NCBI RefSeq assembly: GCF_000238915.1
Contig: NZ_BAEG01000094.1
Span: forward strand, 1 to 64,000
DNA: 64,000 nucleotides
Direction: 5' to 3'
Source: Arthrobacter globiformis NBRC 12137
Lineage (GTDB): Bacteria > Actinomycetota > Actinomycetes > Actinomycetales > Micrococcaceae
A program made the translations under genes and the position numbers. The notes under the pieces are model-generated. The model saw only the letters and a program-made list of their open reading frames with translations. It was not told the DNA's origin and made no database searches. Positions 14,618 through 23,864 of the stretch are shown piece by piece. Every line of letters begins with the position of its first letter. Position 1 is the stretch's first letter.

Positions 14618-17302
14618 TTGAGCAGCAACCTGAAACGGCCGCGCCGGCGACTCAAGCTGGCAGGCCCGGCGGCGGCAACGGCGGCCGCACTTTCCCTGAC
14701 CGTCGGCGGCCTGGCCGCCCAGCCGGCGGCTGCGGCGCCCACCGAGACTCTGTCCGTCGATCTCGGTCAATCCACCGGTGATTTCCGCGGCGGGGCTACC
14801 GGCACCCTGTACGGACTCGGCGACGACGGCGTTCCCAGCCAGTCAGTCCTGAACGGCGCCCGCATCACCAACACCTCGCAAAAGCCGCCCCAGGGCGCGC
14901 AGCATCCGAACGGGGACGCATTGGATGTTGAGTCCTCCTTCTTCGCGGCCGGAGGAAAGGACCTCTACGTCTACATCCAGGATGAATACCCGGATTGGGC
15001 CTACAACGGCGGGAAGCGTCCCAGCGATGCCAACAGCGACGGCGAGTGGGACTACCTGCCGATCATCCGCTCCGTGGCAGAAAAGATCGCGACGCAGTCC
15101 GAGCACCCTGAGAACTACATCTTCATTCCCTTCAATGAGCCCGATGCCGGGAACTGGTATCCTGACTGGGCGAACCAGAAGGATCAGTTTTTGGCCGACT
15201 GGAGCGCCGCCTATCAGGCGATCCAGGATGTGTACGCTGCCCACGGGCTTCCCAAGGCGAAGATCGGCGGCCCCGGGGACGCCTGGTGGCACCAGGACCG
15301 CAGCACCGATTTCCTGGCCTTCGCCAAGGAGAAGAACCAGCTGCCCGACGTCTTCATCTGGCATGAGCTGGGCACCAGCAACCTGGCCACGTTCCGCGGC
15401 CACTTCGCTGAATACAAGCAGATCCTGAGCGCCCAGGGCCTTCCGGATATCCCCGTCAACATCACCGAATACGGCATGCTCCGCGACATGGGCGTGCCCG
15501 GACAGCTGGTCCAGTGGATGTCGATGTTCGAAGACGCGAAGGTGGATGCCCAGACCGCCTACTGGAACTACGCCGGCAACCTCTCCGACAATTCCTCCCG
15601 CAACAATGGCGCCAACGGCGGCTGGTGGATGTTCAAGTGGTACGGCGACCTCACCGGCTCGACGACGGTAAAGGTCACTCCGCCCCAGCTGAACGCCCCG
15701 GACACGCTTCAAGGCATCGCCGCCGTCGACACCGCCAAGAAGAAAGCCACCGTGCTCCTGGGCGGCGGCTCCAGCGACGTGAACGTCTCCGTCGCGGGCA
15801 TAGACAAGAATGTCTTCGGCAACTCCGTGGACGTGCGTGTCCGGGCCGACCGCCTCAACGGCGCGGAGGGTGCCTCGCTGCAGCCACCGGTCATCGTCTC
15901 CACCCAGGCCAGGGTCAAGGACGGCAAGATCGCAGTCACCGTCCCCAACAACGACCGCTACTCCGCCTACCGGCTGGAGATCACCCCGGCACAGGCCGAA
16001 CAGCAGCCCGTCGCGAGCGACCTGGTCAACAGCACCGAGGCCGAAAACACGAACCTGACGGACGCCACCGTTTATAACCAGGATCCCTCCCGTGAGTGGT
16101 CCTTCATGGCCTCGGCCGGCAAGGACGTGGGCTCCTTTAACAGGTCCACCTCTGCTGCCACGTGGGAAGTGACCGTTCCACGAAACGGAACGTACCGGCT
16201 CTCCGTTCTTGCGGGTGCCAACCAGCGACCCGGCCAGCACGCCCTGCTGGTCGACGGAACCTTCAACCAGCTCATCAAATATTCCGCCGGCCTGTCCTGG
16301 ACCTACCGGGGCACCACCGAAGCAACGGTCGCGCTGACCGCAGGCACCCACACCCTGTCGCTGCGGGCGAGCAAGGACGGGTCCACCCTGCTTCCGGGGG
16401 CGGACATCACGCTGGACCGCTTTGACCTCTTCGACATCACCGGCGGAGAGCAGGCCGTCTACCCGGCTGACGAGGCCAGGCTTGCCGGCGGCGCCCAGCT
16501 GTCGTATGCGAAGAAAGACACGGCCGGGACGGCCCAGCTCTCCGGCAACGGTACCGCCACCTTCTTCGCATCGACGGCGGAACCCGGCTACTACGACATC
16601 ACCACGCACTACACGACCAGCGGCGCATCCGCACTGAAGCTCGCCGTGAACGGCCGCCCGGTCACGCTTCCGGCAGCCACCCGCTCCGGCACCTGGGACT
16701 CGGCGGTCCGCGTGTTCCTGCCACAGGGGATCAACGAACTGACCGTCAGCGCGCCATCCGGCGCCCTCGTCCACGACATCACCACCCTGCGCGGCGCCGA
16801 CCAGAAGAACGCCGATTCGGACGCGTCCAACGTGTTCCGCTCGGAGGCGGAGGCGCTGCCACGCGCCGGCGCCGCAGCAGTACAGACGGCAGGACCCGGA
16901 TCCAACGGTTCCGCTGACGCAGCCGGGGTGGTCCGCGACGTCGGATACATCGGGAACGGGGCCGGCAACACCCTTAGCGTCCCCCGGCCGGCGGGCTTCG
17001 GCGCAGGCGAGTACCAGCTGGTGCTCGGCGCCGCGAACGCGGACAAGTCGGCCGCCATCAACTACAACCCGCAGGTGATCAGCCGCTTCGTCGACGTGAC
17101 CGAACAGGGCGGATCGACGGTGCGCGGTGCCATGCGGCACAACTACGCGTGGAACAGTTATTGGGACAAGACCATCCCGCTCAGCCTGGACACCGACGGC
17201 GGCACATTGGTTCTGGGCAACGCCCGGGCCTACGCCCCGAACATCGACACCGTGACCCTCGCCAAATTCACCACAGGCACACCCACCACCGTCAGGAAGT
17301 AG
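14618..17302 (+). CDS. Secreted clan GH-A glycosidase (GH39-like) with C-terminal carbohydrate-binding modules
   Basis: This 894-residue protein has a cleavable signal: basic RPRRRLK, a hydrophobic Ala/Leu segment, and an AQPAAAA cleavage region near residue 40. Residues about 45-350 look like a retaining (beta/alpha)8 glycosidase, with acid/base Glu174 in PFNEPDAGNW and nucleophile Glu284 in NITEYGML. A small beta domain follows (about 350-470), then CBM35/CBM6-like beta-sandwich modules (about 480-620 and 620-890, with AENTNL and SEAEALP openings). TTG at 14618 has an AAAGGAG ribosome-binding site. Its lac-type operator and neighbours suggest action on arabinose/galactose side chains. GH39 is the best guess; GH30 or GH5 are alternatives. 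Confidence 0.75.
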   Translation: MSSNLKRPRRRLKLAGPAAATAAALSLTVGGLAAQPAAAAPTETLSVDLGQSTGDFRGGATGTLYGLGDDGVPSQSVLNGARITNTSQKPPQGAQHPNGDALDVESSFFAAGGKDLYVYIQDEYPDWAYNGGKRPSDANSDGEWDYLPIIRSVAEKIATQSEHPENYIFIPFNEPDAGNWYPDWANQKDQFLADWSAAYQAIQDVYAAHGLPKAKIGGPGDAWWHQDRSTDFLAFAKEKNQLPDVFIWHELGTSNLATFRGHFAEYKQILSAQGLPDIPVNITEYGMLRDMGVPGQLVQWMSMFEDAKVDAQTAYWNYAGNLSDNSSRNNGANGGWWMFKWYGDLTGSTTVKVTPPQLNAPDTLQGIAAVDTAKKKATVLLGGGSSDVNVSVAGIDKNVFGNSVDVRVRADRLNGAEGASLQPPVIVSTQARVKDGKIAVTVPNNDRYSAYRLEITPAQAEQQPVASDLVNSTEAENTNLTDATVYNQDPSREWSFMASAGKDVGSFNRSTSAATWEVTVPRNGTYRLSVLAGANQRPGQHALLVDGTFNQLIKYSAGLSWTYRGTTEATVALTAGTHTLSLRASKDGSTLLPGADITLDRFDLFDITGGEQAVYPADEARLAGGAQLSYAKKDTAGTAQLSGNGTATFFASTAEPGYYDITTHYTTSGASALKLAVNGRPVTLPAATRSGTWDSAVRVFLPQGINELTVSAPSGALVHDITTLRGADQKNADSDASNVFRSEAEALPRAGAAAVQTAGPGSNGSADAAGVVRDVGYIGNGAGNTLSVPRPAGFGAGEYQLVLGAANADKSAAINYNPQVISRFVDVTEQGGSTVRGAMRHNYAWNSYWDKTIPLSLDTDGGTLVLGNARAYAPNIDTVTLAKFTTGTPTTVRK

Positions 17303-17317
17303 GCGCCAGACAACCAG

Positions 17318-17361
17318 AGCGGCTGGCCGCGGGCACCGACAGGTGTCTGCGGCCAGCCGCT
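17318..17361. terminator. Hairpin terminator between convergent genes
   Basis: Thirteen-base perfect arms (17318-17330, AGCGGCTGGCCGC, and 17349-17361) enclose an 18-base loop that can itself pair (CACC/GGTG). It lies between the converging secreted glycosidase and LacI-3 genes. There is no marked T-tract. Confidence 0.75.
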
Positions 17362-17396
17362 CCTGCGCGCCGGGGCATGCGCCAGATGTCAGGCCC

Positions 17397-18407
17397 TCAG
17401 GCCGGGGCTGACGTGCTCCGGCGGACGACCAGCTCGGGCGCCACCACGGTGGTGCTCACGGTGTCGCCGTTCGCGATGGCGCTCAGCATCAGGTCCATGC
17501 AGCGCCTGCCCAGCTCCTCGAAGTCCTGCCGCACGGTGGTGAGCGGCGGCGTGAAGTAGCCCGACTCCGGCTGGTCGTCGAAGCCCACCACGGAGACATC
17601 CTCGGGAACCCGGACGCCGGCTTCGTTGAAGGCGCGGAGCAGGCCCAGGGACATCTGGTCGTTACCCACGAACAGCGCGGTGGCAGTCCGTTCGGCGGCC
17701 AGCTTCCGGCCGATCTCGTAGCCGCTGCCCGCGCTCCAGTCCCCCTCGACCACCAGGCTGTCATCCAGCCCGGCCGAGCGCAGTGCCGCGCTCCAGCCCG
17801 CGGCGCGTTCCGCCGCATCAATCCAGTCCTGCGGACCGGCAACGTGGCCAATCCGACGGTGGCCCTGCTCAATCAAATGCCCGACGGCGAGCTCAGCCCC
17901 CCGCTTCTGGTCAACCATGGCGCCGCTCACTCCCTCACTGCCGAGGGAGCCCACGGCCACCACCGGCACGCCGGGCTTCAGCTCGGCCAGGGCAAGAAGC
18001 GTCTCCGAATGCGGCACGATCACCACGATGCCGTCCACGGACTGGTCCAGGAAGTGCCTGATGGCATCGAAAATCGCCTCCCGGCTCACCGACCTCAGCG
18101 CCGCGATGCTCACGAAATAGCCGGCGTCGCGCGCGGCCTGCTCCACGCCCAGCAGCGTGTTGGCGGGGCCGTACTGGGACAGCTCGCTGCCCAACACACC
18201 GATGGTCTGCGACTTCCGCGTGACCAGGCTCCGCGCCGCGGTGTTGCGCCGGTAGCCCAGCTCGGCAATGGCGGCCTCGACGCGCTCGCGCGTGGCCTTG
18301 CTGACGTTGGGATGGTTGTTGATCACCCGGGACACAGTCTGGTGCGAGACTCCCGCGCGCTCCGCCACATCCTCAAGCCGGGGTAGCCGGGCATTGCTTT
18401 TTGCCAT
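17397..18407 (-). CDS. LacI-family transcriptional regulator (LacI-3)
   Basis: This 336-residue repressor is a close paralogue of LacI-1. The helix-turn-helix is ERAGVSHQTVSRVINN, the hinge YRRNTAARSLVTRKS, and the core shares GPQDWIDAAERAAGW and VVGFDDQPESGYFTPPLTTV. Identical recognition residues predict the same operator as LacI-1, so the sites at 7889 and 14525 may be shared. It converges on the secreted glycosidase gene and diverges from the GH25-like gene. Its own promoter region (18408-18515) shows no obvious lac-type site. Confidence 0.87.
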   Translation of the reverse strand: MAKSNARLPRLEDVAERAGVSHQTVSRVINNHPNVSKATRERVEAAIAELGYRRNTAARSLVTRKSQTIGVLGSELSQYGPANTLLGVEQAARDAGYFVSIAALRSVSREAIFDAIRHFLDQSVDGIVVIVPHSETLLALAELKPGVPVVAVGSLGSEGVSGAMVDQKRGAELAVGHLIEQGHRRIGHVAGPQDWIDAAERAAGWSAALRSAGLDDSLVVEGDWSAGSGYEIGRKLAAERTATALFVGNDQMSLGLLRAFNEAGVRVPEDVSVVGFDDQPESGYFTPPLTTVRQDFEELGRRCMDLMLSAIANGDTVSTTVVAPELVVRRSTSAPA

Positions 18408-18515
18408 GGGGTAATTGTGCGTGACCCATAGCCTTCAGCACGAATAGGCGCGGCGCCCCCGGCACGAATGGCCGCGGCCGGACGTAAACTGATGGGAACA
18501 AAAGGAGCGCTGGCG

Positions 18516-20129
18516 ATGGACGGAAAAGTTCATCATTCTGGGGCCGGACCTTCCGCACGGCACATGCTGACGGGCTTGCTGCTCCTGTTCGCCCTCCTCC
18601 TTGGCTACCTGCCCGGCGCCACCACCGCTCGCGCCGTATCGCTCAACGGCCACGACATCTCCTGGCCCCAATGCCCGACGGCGGTGGGCGGCTTTGGCCT
18701 GCCGCTTCCGCCGGCGTCGTCCCAGTTCGTGGTCATCGGTCTGACGAAGGGGCTGCCCTTCACCGAGAACCCGTGCCTGGCCAGCCAGGTCGCCTGGGCG
18801 TCCGGCAACCGCAAGCCGGCGCAGGCCTACACCATGGCGGCCTTCCCCACGGCCGCCCAGCTCACCACCTACCGGTCCCAGGGACCGTGGTCCGCCGCCA
18901 CCCGGGCGGGACAGCTCTCCAACGTCGGCTATGCGGAAGCACGTTTTGCGGTTGCCAGCCTGGCGCGGGTCGGGTTCGCGCCACGCGTGGTGTGGATCGA
19001 CGTCGAGCCCCGCCCCGCCCAGCCGTGGCCCACCGCGAGCGCCGCGCAGCAGCGTGAAAACCGGTACATCGTCGAGGGCCTCATGCGCGGGCTGCGCGAT
19101 GCCGGCTATTCCTACGGCCTGTACTCGTTTGCTTCGGGCTGGGCCAGCATCACCGGCTCCTGGCGGCTGTCCGGCGTTCCTGTGTGGGCCACCGCCGGCC
19201 GGCTGGATTTCCCCGGCGAAGCCCTCAATCTCTGCCGTTCCCCCAGCTTCTCCGGTGGCCGCGTGTACCTTTCCCAGTGGTACGACGACGTCCGGGATTA
19301 CGATCTGACCTGCGACCCCTACGCCTTCACTCCCCTGCCTGTTCCGGCGTCCACGCTGTCCCGGTCCACTGCTGACTTCAACGGTGACTGGAACACGGAC
19401 ATCCTGGCCCGGGTGACGGCGACGGCCGAGCTGCGGCTGTACCCGGGGAACGGCCGCGGGGGCCGGCTGCCCGGCGTGCGCATCGGCACCGGCTGGAACG
19501 GGTTCAGCGCCCTTGAAACACCAGGAGATTTCAACGGTGACGGCCCGCAGGACGTCTTTGCCAGGGAAGCCGCCACCGGATACCTGTGGATGTACCGCGG
19601 CAACGGCACCGGCGGGTTCCTGCCCCGGATCCGGCTGGGCACTGGCTGGAACAGCTTCAGCGCGATCATCGGTCCGGGTGATTTCAACGGCGACCAGCGT
19701 GTGGACATCCTCGCCCGCGAGACTTCCACCGGCTTCCTCTGGCTGTACCGCGGCAACGGCACCGGGGCGTTCCTGCCGCGGATCCGCGTGGGCTCCGGCT
19801 GGAACAGCTTCAATGCCCTGGTGGGTCCGGGCGACATGAACGGCGACGGCGCTGCCGACATCCTCGCGCGGGAAACAGCCACCGGTGTCCTGTGGCTCTA
19901 CCGCGGCAGCGGCACCGGCGGCTGGCTCCCCCGCGTCCGGGTGGGCGCCGGCTGGAACTCCATGACCGCCGTCGTAAGCCCCGGCGACTTCAATGGCGAC
20001 CGCAACCCGGACCTGCTGGCGCGCGATGCGGCCGGGGTCCTCTGGCTCTATCCCGGGCTGGGCACGGGGCAGTTCGCCTCCCGCGTCCGTATCAGCGCGG
20101 GCTGGAACGGGCTCGCGCCGCTGTTCTAA
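18516..20129 (+). CDS. Secreted GH25-like domain protein with five FG-GAP/VCBS-type repeats
   Basis: This 537-residue exported protein starts at ATG 18516, chosen because AAGGAG lies eight bases upstream; the frame is open further upstream without support. A signal peptide (GLLLLFALLLGYLPGATTARA) ends near residue 40. Residues about 42-275 form a GH25/DUF1906-like hydrolase-type domain (NGHDISWPQCP, VVWIDVEP), which often acts on peptidoglycan. Residues about 287-537 are five 51-residue repeats, each starting with a calcium-loop motif of the DFNGDxxxD kind and containing RxRxGxGWN. The substrate is unknown; a cell-wall or polysaccharide role is likely. Confidence 0.8.
   Translation: MDGKVHHSGAGPSARHMLTGLLLLFALLLGYLPGATTARAVSLNGHDISWPQCPTAVGGFGLPLPPASSQFVVIGLTKGLPFTENPCLASQVAWASGNRKPAQAYTMAAFPTAAQLTTYRSQGPWSAATRAGQLSNVGYAEARFAVASLARVGFAPRVVWIDVEPRPAQPWPTASAAQQRENRYIVEGLMRGLRDAGYSYGLYSFASGWASITGSWRLSGVPVWATAGRLDFPGEALNLCRSPSFSGGRVYLSQWYDDVRDYDLTCDPYAFTPLPVPASTLSRSTADFNGDWNTDILARVTATAELRLYPGNGRGGRLPGVRIGTGWNGFSALETPGDFNGDGPQDVFAREAATGYLWMYRGNGTGGFLPRIRLGTGWNSFSAIIGPGDFNGDQRVDILARETSTGFLWLYRGNGTGAFLPRIRVGSGWNSFNALVGPGDMNGDGAADILARETATGVLWLYRGSGTGGWLPRVRVGAGWNSMTAVVSPGDFNGDRNPDLLARDAAGVLWLYPGLGTGQFASRVRISAGWNGLAPLF
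19374..20126 (+). repeat. Five in-frame 153-bp tandem repeats
   Basis: Repeat units begin at 19374, 19527, 19680, 19833 and 19986, exactly 153 bases apart, each encoding one 51-residue beta-propeller-type blade of the GH25-like protein. The middle three are most alike (for example YRGNGTGGFLPRIRLGTGWN in the second). Confidence 0.9.
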
Positions 20130-20432
20130 GCATCACGGTTCCAGCAGGACGGTTCCAAGCAGCACGGCTCCGGCCAGCGCCGCTTCCGCGCCTGATCTCC
20201 GCCCTATGACGGCCACCCCCTTATACCCATCTCATTGAGGGGTATGCACCGCACCCGCCCAATGTTTTCCCAAGCCCCGGCCCGCACTGTAGTTGCGCGG
20301 GGCAACGACAAGCGCAGCCAGCTTCCGCAAGGCCAGGATTCGCGGTGCAGAAACCGCGGGGGAAGACCCTGGGAAAGCTCGAATACGGGGCCAGCAGGCC
20401 ATACTTTTTTGCCCCGAAGGAGGCGCGTACCC
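20130..20432 (+). promoter_or_regulatory. Intergenic region upstream of multicopper oxidase, with a TACCC/GGGTA inverted repeat
   Basis: This 303-base stretch has no convincing gene. Near the start there are short imperfect repeats around CACGGTTCCAGCAGG. At 20223-20245 ATACCC and GGGTAT form an inverted repeat with an 11-base spacer. The half-sites match those of CsoR/RicR copper repressors, but their usual spacer is four to six bases, so the assignment is weak. A GAAGGAGG ribosome-binding site at 20415-20422 serves the oxidase. Confidence 0.45.
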
Positions 20433-22655
20433 ATGCCAGATGAAACTGCAACCACAAACGAAGTGCCGACAAACACAGTGTCCCGCCGCAATATCTTGCG
20501 GCTCAGTGCGGCCGGAGGCGCGGGCGCCGCCCTCGTCGCCGCCCAGGGCTGGGCTGGACCGCTGCTCGCGCAGAAAGGACTCCTTTCGCCCGACGGGGCG
20601 TTCGCCGCTTCGTCCACCGCCCTCGGTGATCTGCTGTTCTACATCGAGAAATTTCCCACCAGCCCGCTGATCCTGACGCCGTTCAAGGACCAGCTGCCCG
20701 TCCCCAAGGCCCTTGCCCCTACGCCGGCCGTGGGCGACGAATTCTTCAAGGGCTATACCGAGTGGAACGATCCGCCCGGCCCTGGCGAGGGCCAGCAGAG
20801 TTCCTTCAAGAATGAACGGCACCAGATCTGGCCAAACCAGATCGGCTCGTCCGACCCGCTGGTGTACAAGATCGATCTGCTGCTTCGGCAGCACGCGTTC
20901 ACGACTTCCCAGGTGCTGCCCATCGACGCCAACGGCCGCCCCACGATCTCCTTTGACGAAAAGCGCAAGACGTACCCTGCCGGCACCAAGCGGACCCTTC
21001 CCCTGAGCACGATCTACGGTTTCAACGGAACCTTCCCCGGCCCAATGATCAACGCCGAGTACGGCAAGCCTGTGCTGGTCCGGTTCGAGAACCATCTGGA
21101 TGAGAATCCGCTGAACCTGGACCGCCAGGACTTCGGCTCGCCCGACTGGTCCTTCCTGACCCACCTGCATAACGGCCACACTGCTCCGGAGAGCGACGGC
21201 AACCCGCACTACACCATGGTGAGCGGACCTAAATACGAGGGGTATTTGCCGCAGACCTTCTGCGACAACCTGTACCTGAACTGGCCGGCCGGCAATGACG
21301 ACCGGGAAAAGCAGAGCTTCTTCTGGTTCCACGACCACCGGATGGACCACACGGGGTCCAACGTTTACAAGGGCATGGTGGGCCTGTACCCCATCTATGA
21401 CCCGAAGAACGGCATGGACATGGGCGATGAGCGCCAGGGCCTGCGGCTCCCGGGTGTCCGCAAGGACAACCCGGACGGGTCCTTCGACGTCGACTACGAT
21501 ATCCCGCTGGCCTTCTACGACTGCCGCCTAGATGACGGTGTCACGACGCATCAGGACATCCACGACATACAGAAGGAGTTCCCGGACTCCAAAAACCCCG
21601 CCAAGCACCCCGAATGGTGGGGCAAGACGTTCTACAAGCACTTCCCCAACCACGGGTTCGTGGGCGACATCTTCACTGTGAACGGCACCGCCAACCCTGT
21701 GTTGGAGGTGAAGCGGCGCAAGTACCGCTTCCGCTTCCTGGACGCGTCCATTGCCAGGATCTACGAGTTCAAGCTGATGAGTTCGACAAAAGGTCCCAAG
21801 ACAGCCGTGTCCCTGGGCTACACAGGCGACGAGCTGGAGGGCCAGTACCGCATCCCGGACGCCCAGCAGTGCATGCAGTTCACCCAGATCGCGTCCGACG
21901 GCGGGCTGCTGCCATTCCCGATCAAGCGTGATTCCTTCGAGCTGTGGCCGGCCAAGCGCCGCGAGGTGGTTGTCGACTTCAGCCGGTACCAGGACGGCAC
22001 GCCCACCACCAAGGGCGACGTCATCTACCTGACCAACGTGATGAAGATGCCCAACGGCCGGATGTGGACCAACTCGTCCCGGTTCTCGCCCGACCCCGCC
22101 TACAAAGTCCCGGTCCTGAAGTTCGTCATCGGCGACGACGCTCCGGACGACAGCCAGATCCCCGTGAAAATGCGCGACCTTCCGCCGTTGCCCGGCAACT
22201 GGCAGACCATGCTGGACAACCGGCTGATCTTCGAGGTGGAGCGCGGTTCCGGCGGGGGCGAAACCGAATGGCTCATCAACGGCAAGCCCTTCATCCCCAA
22301 TACGGTGGCCACCAGCCTCAAGAACCGCGCAGGACGGTCACCGCTCGCCCAGCAGAAGAAGGGCAGCTACAACCTTTGGGAAATCCGCAACGGCGGCGGC
22401 GGCTGGGTCCACCCCTTCCACCTGCACATGGAGGAACACCGGACGGTCATGCGCAACGGCCGGGACGTGACGCGCGGCGGCGACAAGGGCCATCCGGACG
22501 ATGTGTCACGTGAGGATCTGGTGGCCCTGGATCCCGGGGAGTCGGTGATCATCTACCGCGGGTTCCGGGACTTCGTGGGACCGTATGTGGCGCACTGCCA
22601 CAACCTGGCGCACGAGGACCACGCCATGATGTTCGGCTGGGAAATCACGCCATGA
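20433..22655 (+). CDS. Tat-exported multicopper oxidase (CotA/phenoxazinone synthase-like)
   Basis: This 740-residue oxidase couples oxidation of phenols, bilirubin-like compounds or metals to reduction of oxygen to water. A twin-arginine signal (SRRNILRLSAAGG) opens the protein. All copper motifs are intact: HLHNGH (His244, His246), FHDH (His300, His302), HPFHLH (660-665) and HCHNLAHEDHAMM (His721, Cys722, His723, His727), with Met732 as the type 1 axial ligand. ATG 20433 is selected for its GAAGGAGG ribosome-binding site; the open frame upstream is non-coding. The length and HNGHTAPESDG segment match the large CotA-like bacterial laccases. It overlaps the following membrane-protein gene by four bases. 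Confidence 0.93.
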   Translation: MPDETATTNEVPTNTVSRRNILRLSAAGGAGAALVAAQGWAGPLLAQKGLLSPDGAFAASSTALGDLLFYIEKFPTSPLILTPFKDQLPVPKALAPTPAVGDEFFKGYTEWNDPPGPGEGQQSSFKNERHQIWPNQIGSSDPLVYKIDLLLRQHAFTTSQVLPIDANGRPTISFDEKRKTYPAGTKRTLPLSTIYGFNGTFPGPMINAEYGKPVLVRFENHLDENPLNLDRQDFGSPDWSFLTHLHNGHTAPESDGNPHYTMVSGPKYEGYLPQTFCDNLYLNWPAGNDDREKQSFFWFHDHRMDHTGSNVYKGMVGLYPIYDPKNGMDMGDERQGLRLPGVRKDNPDGSFDVDYDIPLAFYDCRLDDGVTTHQDIHDIQKEFPDSKNPAKHPEWWGKTFYKHFPNHGFVGDIFTVNGTANPVLEVKRRKYRFRFLDASIARIYEFKLMSSTKGPKTAVSLGYTGDELEGQYRIPDAQQCMQFTQIASDGGLLPFPIKRDSFELWPAKRREVVVDFSRYQDGTPTTKGDVIYLTNVMKMPNGRMWTNSSRFSPDPAYKVPVLKFVIGDDAPDDSQIPVKMRDLPPLPGNWQTMLDNRLIFEVERGSGGGETEWLINGKPFIPNTVATSLKNRAGRSPLAQQKKGSYNLWEIRNGGGGWVHPFHLHMEEHRTVMRNGRDVTRGGDKGHPDDVSREDLVALDPGESVIIYRGFRDFVGPYVAHCHNLAHEDHAMMFGWEITP

Positions 22656-23839
22656 CTGCGGTACCCGCGGGCACCGCCAGCTGGAGCGGCAGCGCGACCG
22701 GCGCCTTGGCGCCGGCCCGCCCCGCGGTCCCGTGGCTCACGGTCATCCCGCTGGCGGCGATGATGGCCTACGCCGACGGCTTCTGGATGGTGTCGCTCAG
22801 GGGCGCCGTGGGTGCCATCGAGCGCACCCAGGAGCCCTTTGCGAGCTGGCTCCGGGAGTCAACCGTGCTGCTCCCGGTGTTTGTCGTGGCTGTGATCGCG
22901 GCCGTGACCCTGGCGCTGCGGTGGTTCGGGCCGGTGCTGGCGGGCAGGAAGGCCTTCCTCGCTACGGCCCTGCTGGTTGCAGCGGCCGGAACCCTGGCCG
23001 GGACGGTCACGCTGGCCGCCAGTGAAGCCTGGGACTATGCCCTGCAGCACGACCTCATGGGCACCCTGCACCATGCGTCCTCCATCCAGTCGGCGGAGCA
23101 GCTCGACCAGGCGTCGCTGGGGTTGCAGCTAGCCGCCTTTGGCTATGGCGTCTGCCTGCTCGTGGTCACCAACCTCGTGGTAACCGGGTGGACGGTGGCC
23201 ATCCGGGGCGGGCGACTGGACGTCAGCCGGCAGCAGAAGGCGACGCCCGGGCGCACCATGCGCCGGGTGCGGGCACGCCGTGCCCGGACAGGCGCCACGG
23301 ACCTCAGCGCCATGGACCTCAGACAGATGCTGGCGGCGGTGGCACTGTTCGGCTGCGCCGCCATCCACCTCGCAGTCATACCGGACCACATGGATCATTG
23401 GCCGGTCGCCAGCGCCTTCTTCCTTGCACTGGCGATGGCGGAGATAGCCTGCGGTGTCCTGCTGCTGGGACGGGCGGGGCTTAGCGTCCTTGTTGCCGTC
23501 GCGGCCGCCGCCGTGGTTCCGCTGGCACTCTGGGTCTGGTCCCGCACGTCCGGGCTGCCGTTCGGCCCCAACTCCAACGTGCCCGAGCCTGTGGGCCTGG
23601 CCGATGTGGCCGCGGGCCTCCTCGAGCTGGGCACCCTGGTGATCGCCGTCGTCCTGCTCCGCGCCAGGCGCGGGGGTACCGTCCGGCGGGCAGGTCGGAC
23701 GGCGACGTCGGCCCACCTCCGCGCACTGGCCGTGGTGGGGGCAATCGCCGTTGGCTTCCTGGGCGTGGCCGGAGCGGTACCAGGCTGGTTGGGTGAACTG
23801 CCAAGCTCAGGGGACGTCACCCACAGCAGCACGCATTAG
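22652..23839 (+). CDS. Polytopic membrane protein coupled to the multicopper oxidase
   Basis: This 395-residue protein of unknown family is translationally coupled to the oxidase (ATGA overlap). It has about nine or ten hydrophobic helices grouped as residues 28-50, 70-130, 155-180, then after a basic loop (RRVRARRARTG) 230-330 and a final helix near 365. A histidine-bearing segment, IHLAVIPDHMDHWP, near residue 232, could bind metal or haem but this is speculation. It may anchor, mature or exchange electrons with the oxidase. Confidence 0.8.
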   Translation: MTAVPAGTASWSGSATGALAPARPAVPWLTVIPLAAMMAYADGFWMVSLRGAVGAIERTQEPFASWLRESTVLLPVFVVAVIAAVTLALRWFGPVLAGRKAFLATALLVAAAGTLAGTVTLAASEAWDYALQHDLMGTLHHASSIQSAEQLDQASLGLQLAAFGYGVCLLVVTNLVVTGWTVAIRGGRLDVSRQQKATPGRTMRRVRARRARTGATDLSAMDLRQMLAAVALFGCAAIHLAVIPDHMDHWPVASAFFLALAMAEIACGVLLLGRAGLSVLVAVAAAAVVPLALWVWSRTSGLPFGPNSNVPEPVGLADVAAGLLELGTLVIAVVLLRARRGGTVRRAGRTATSAHLRALAVVGAIAVGFLGVAGAVPGWLGELPSSGDVTHSSTH

Positions 23840-23864
23840 GAGCACTCTTCAACTCAATGCCCGA

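Noticed and set aside
14843..17140. 765-codon minus-strand open frame opposite the secreted glycosidase
   Set aside because: The plus strand has a signal peptide, catalytic motifs and a ribosome-binding site; the antisense product is Gly/Val-rich with no recognisable fold.
20235..20432. Upstream extension of the multicopper oxidase
   Set aside because: It would bury the twin-arginine signal inside the protein; GAAGGAGG before ATG 20433 marks the real start.
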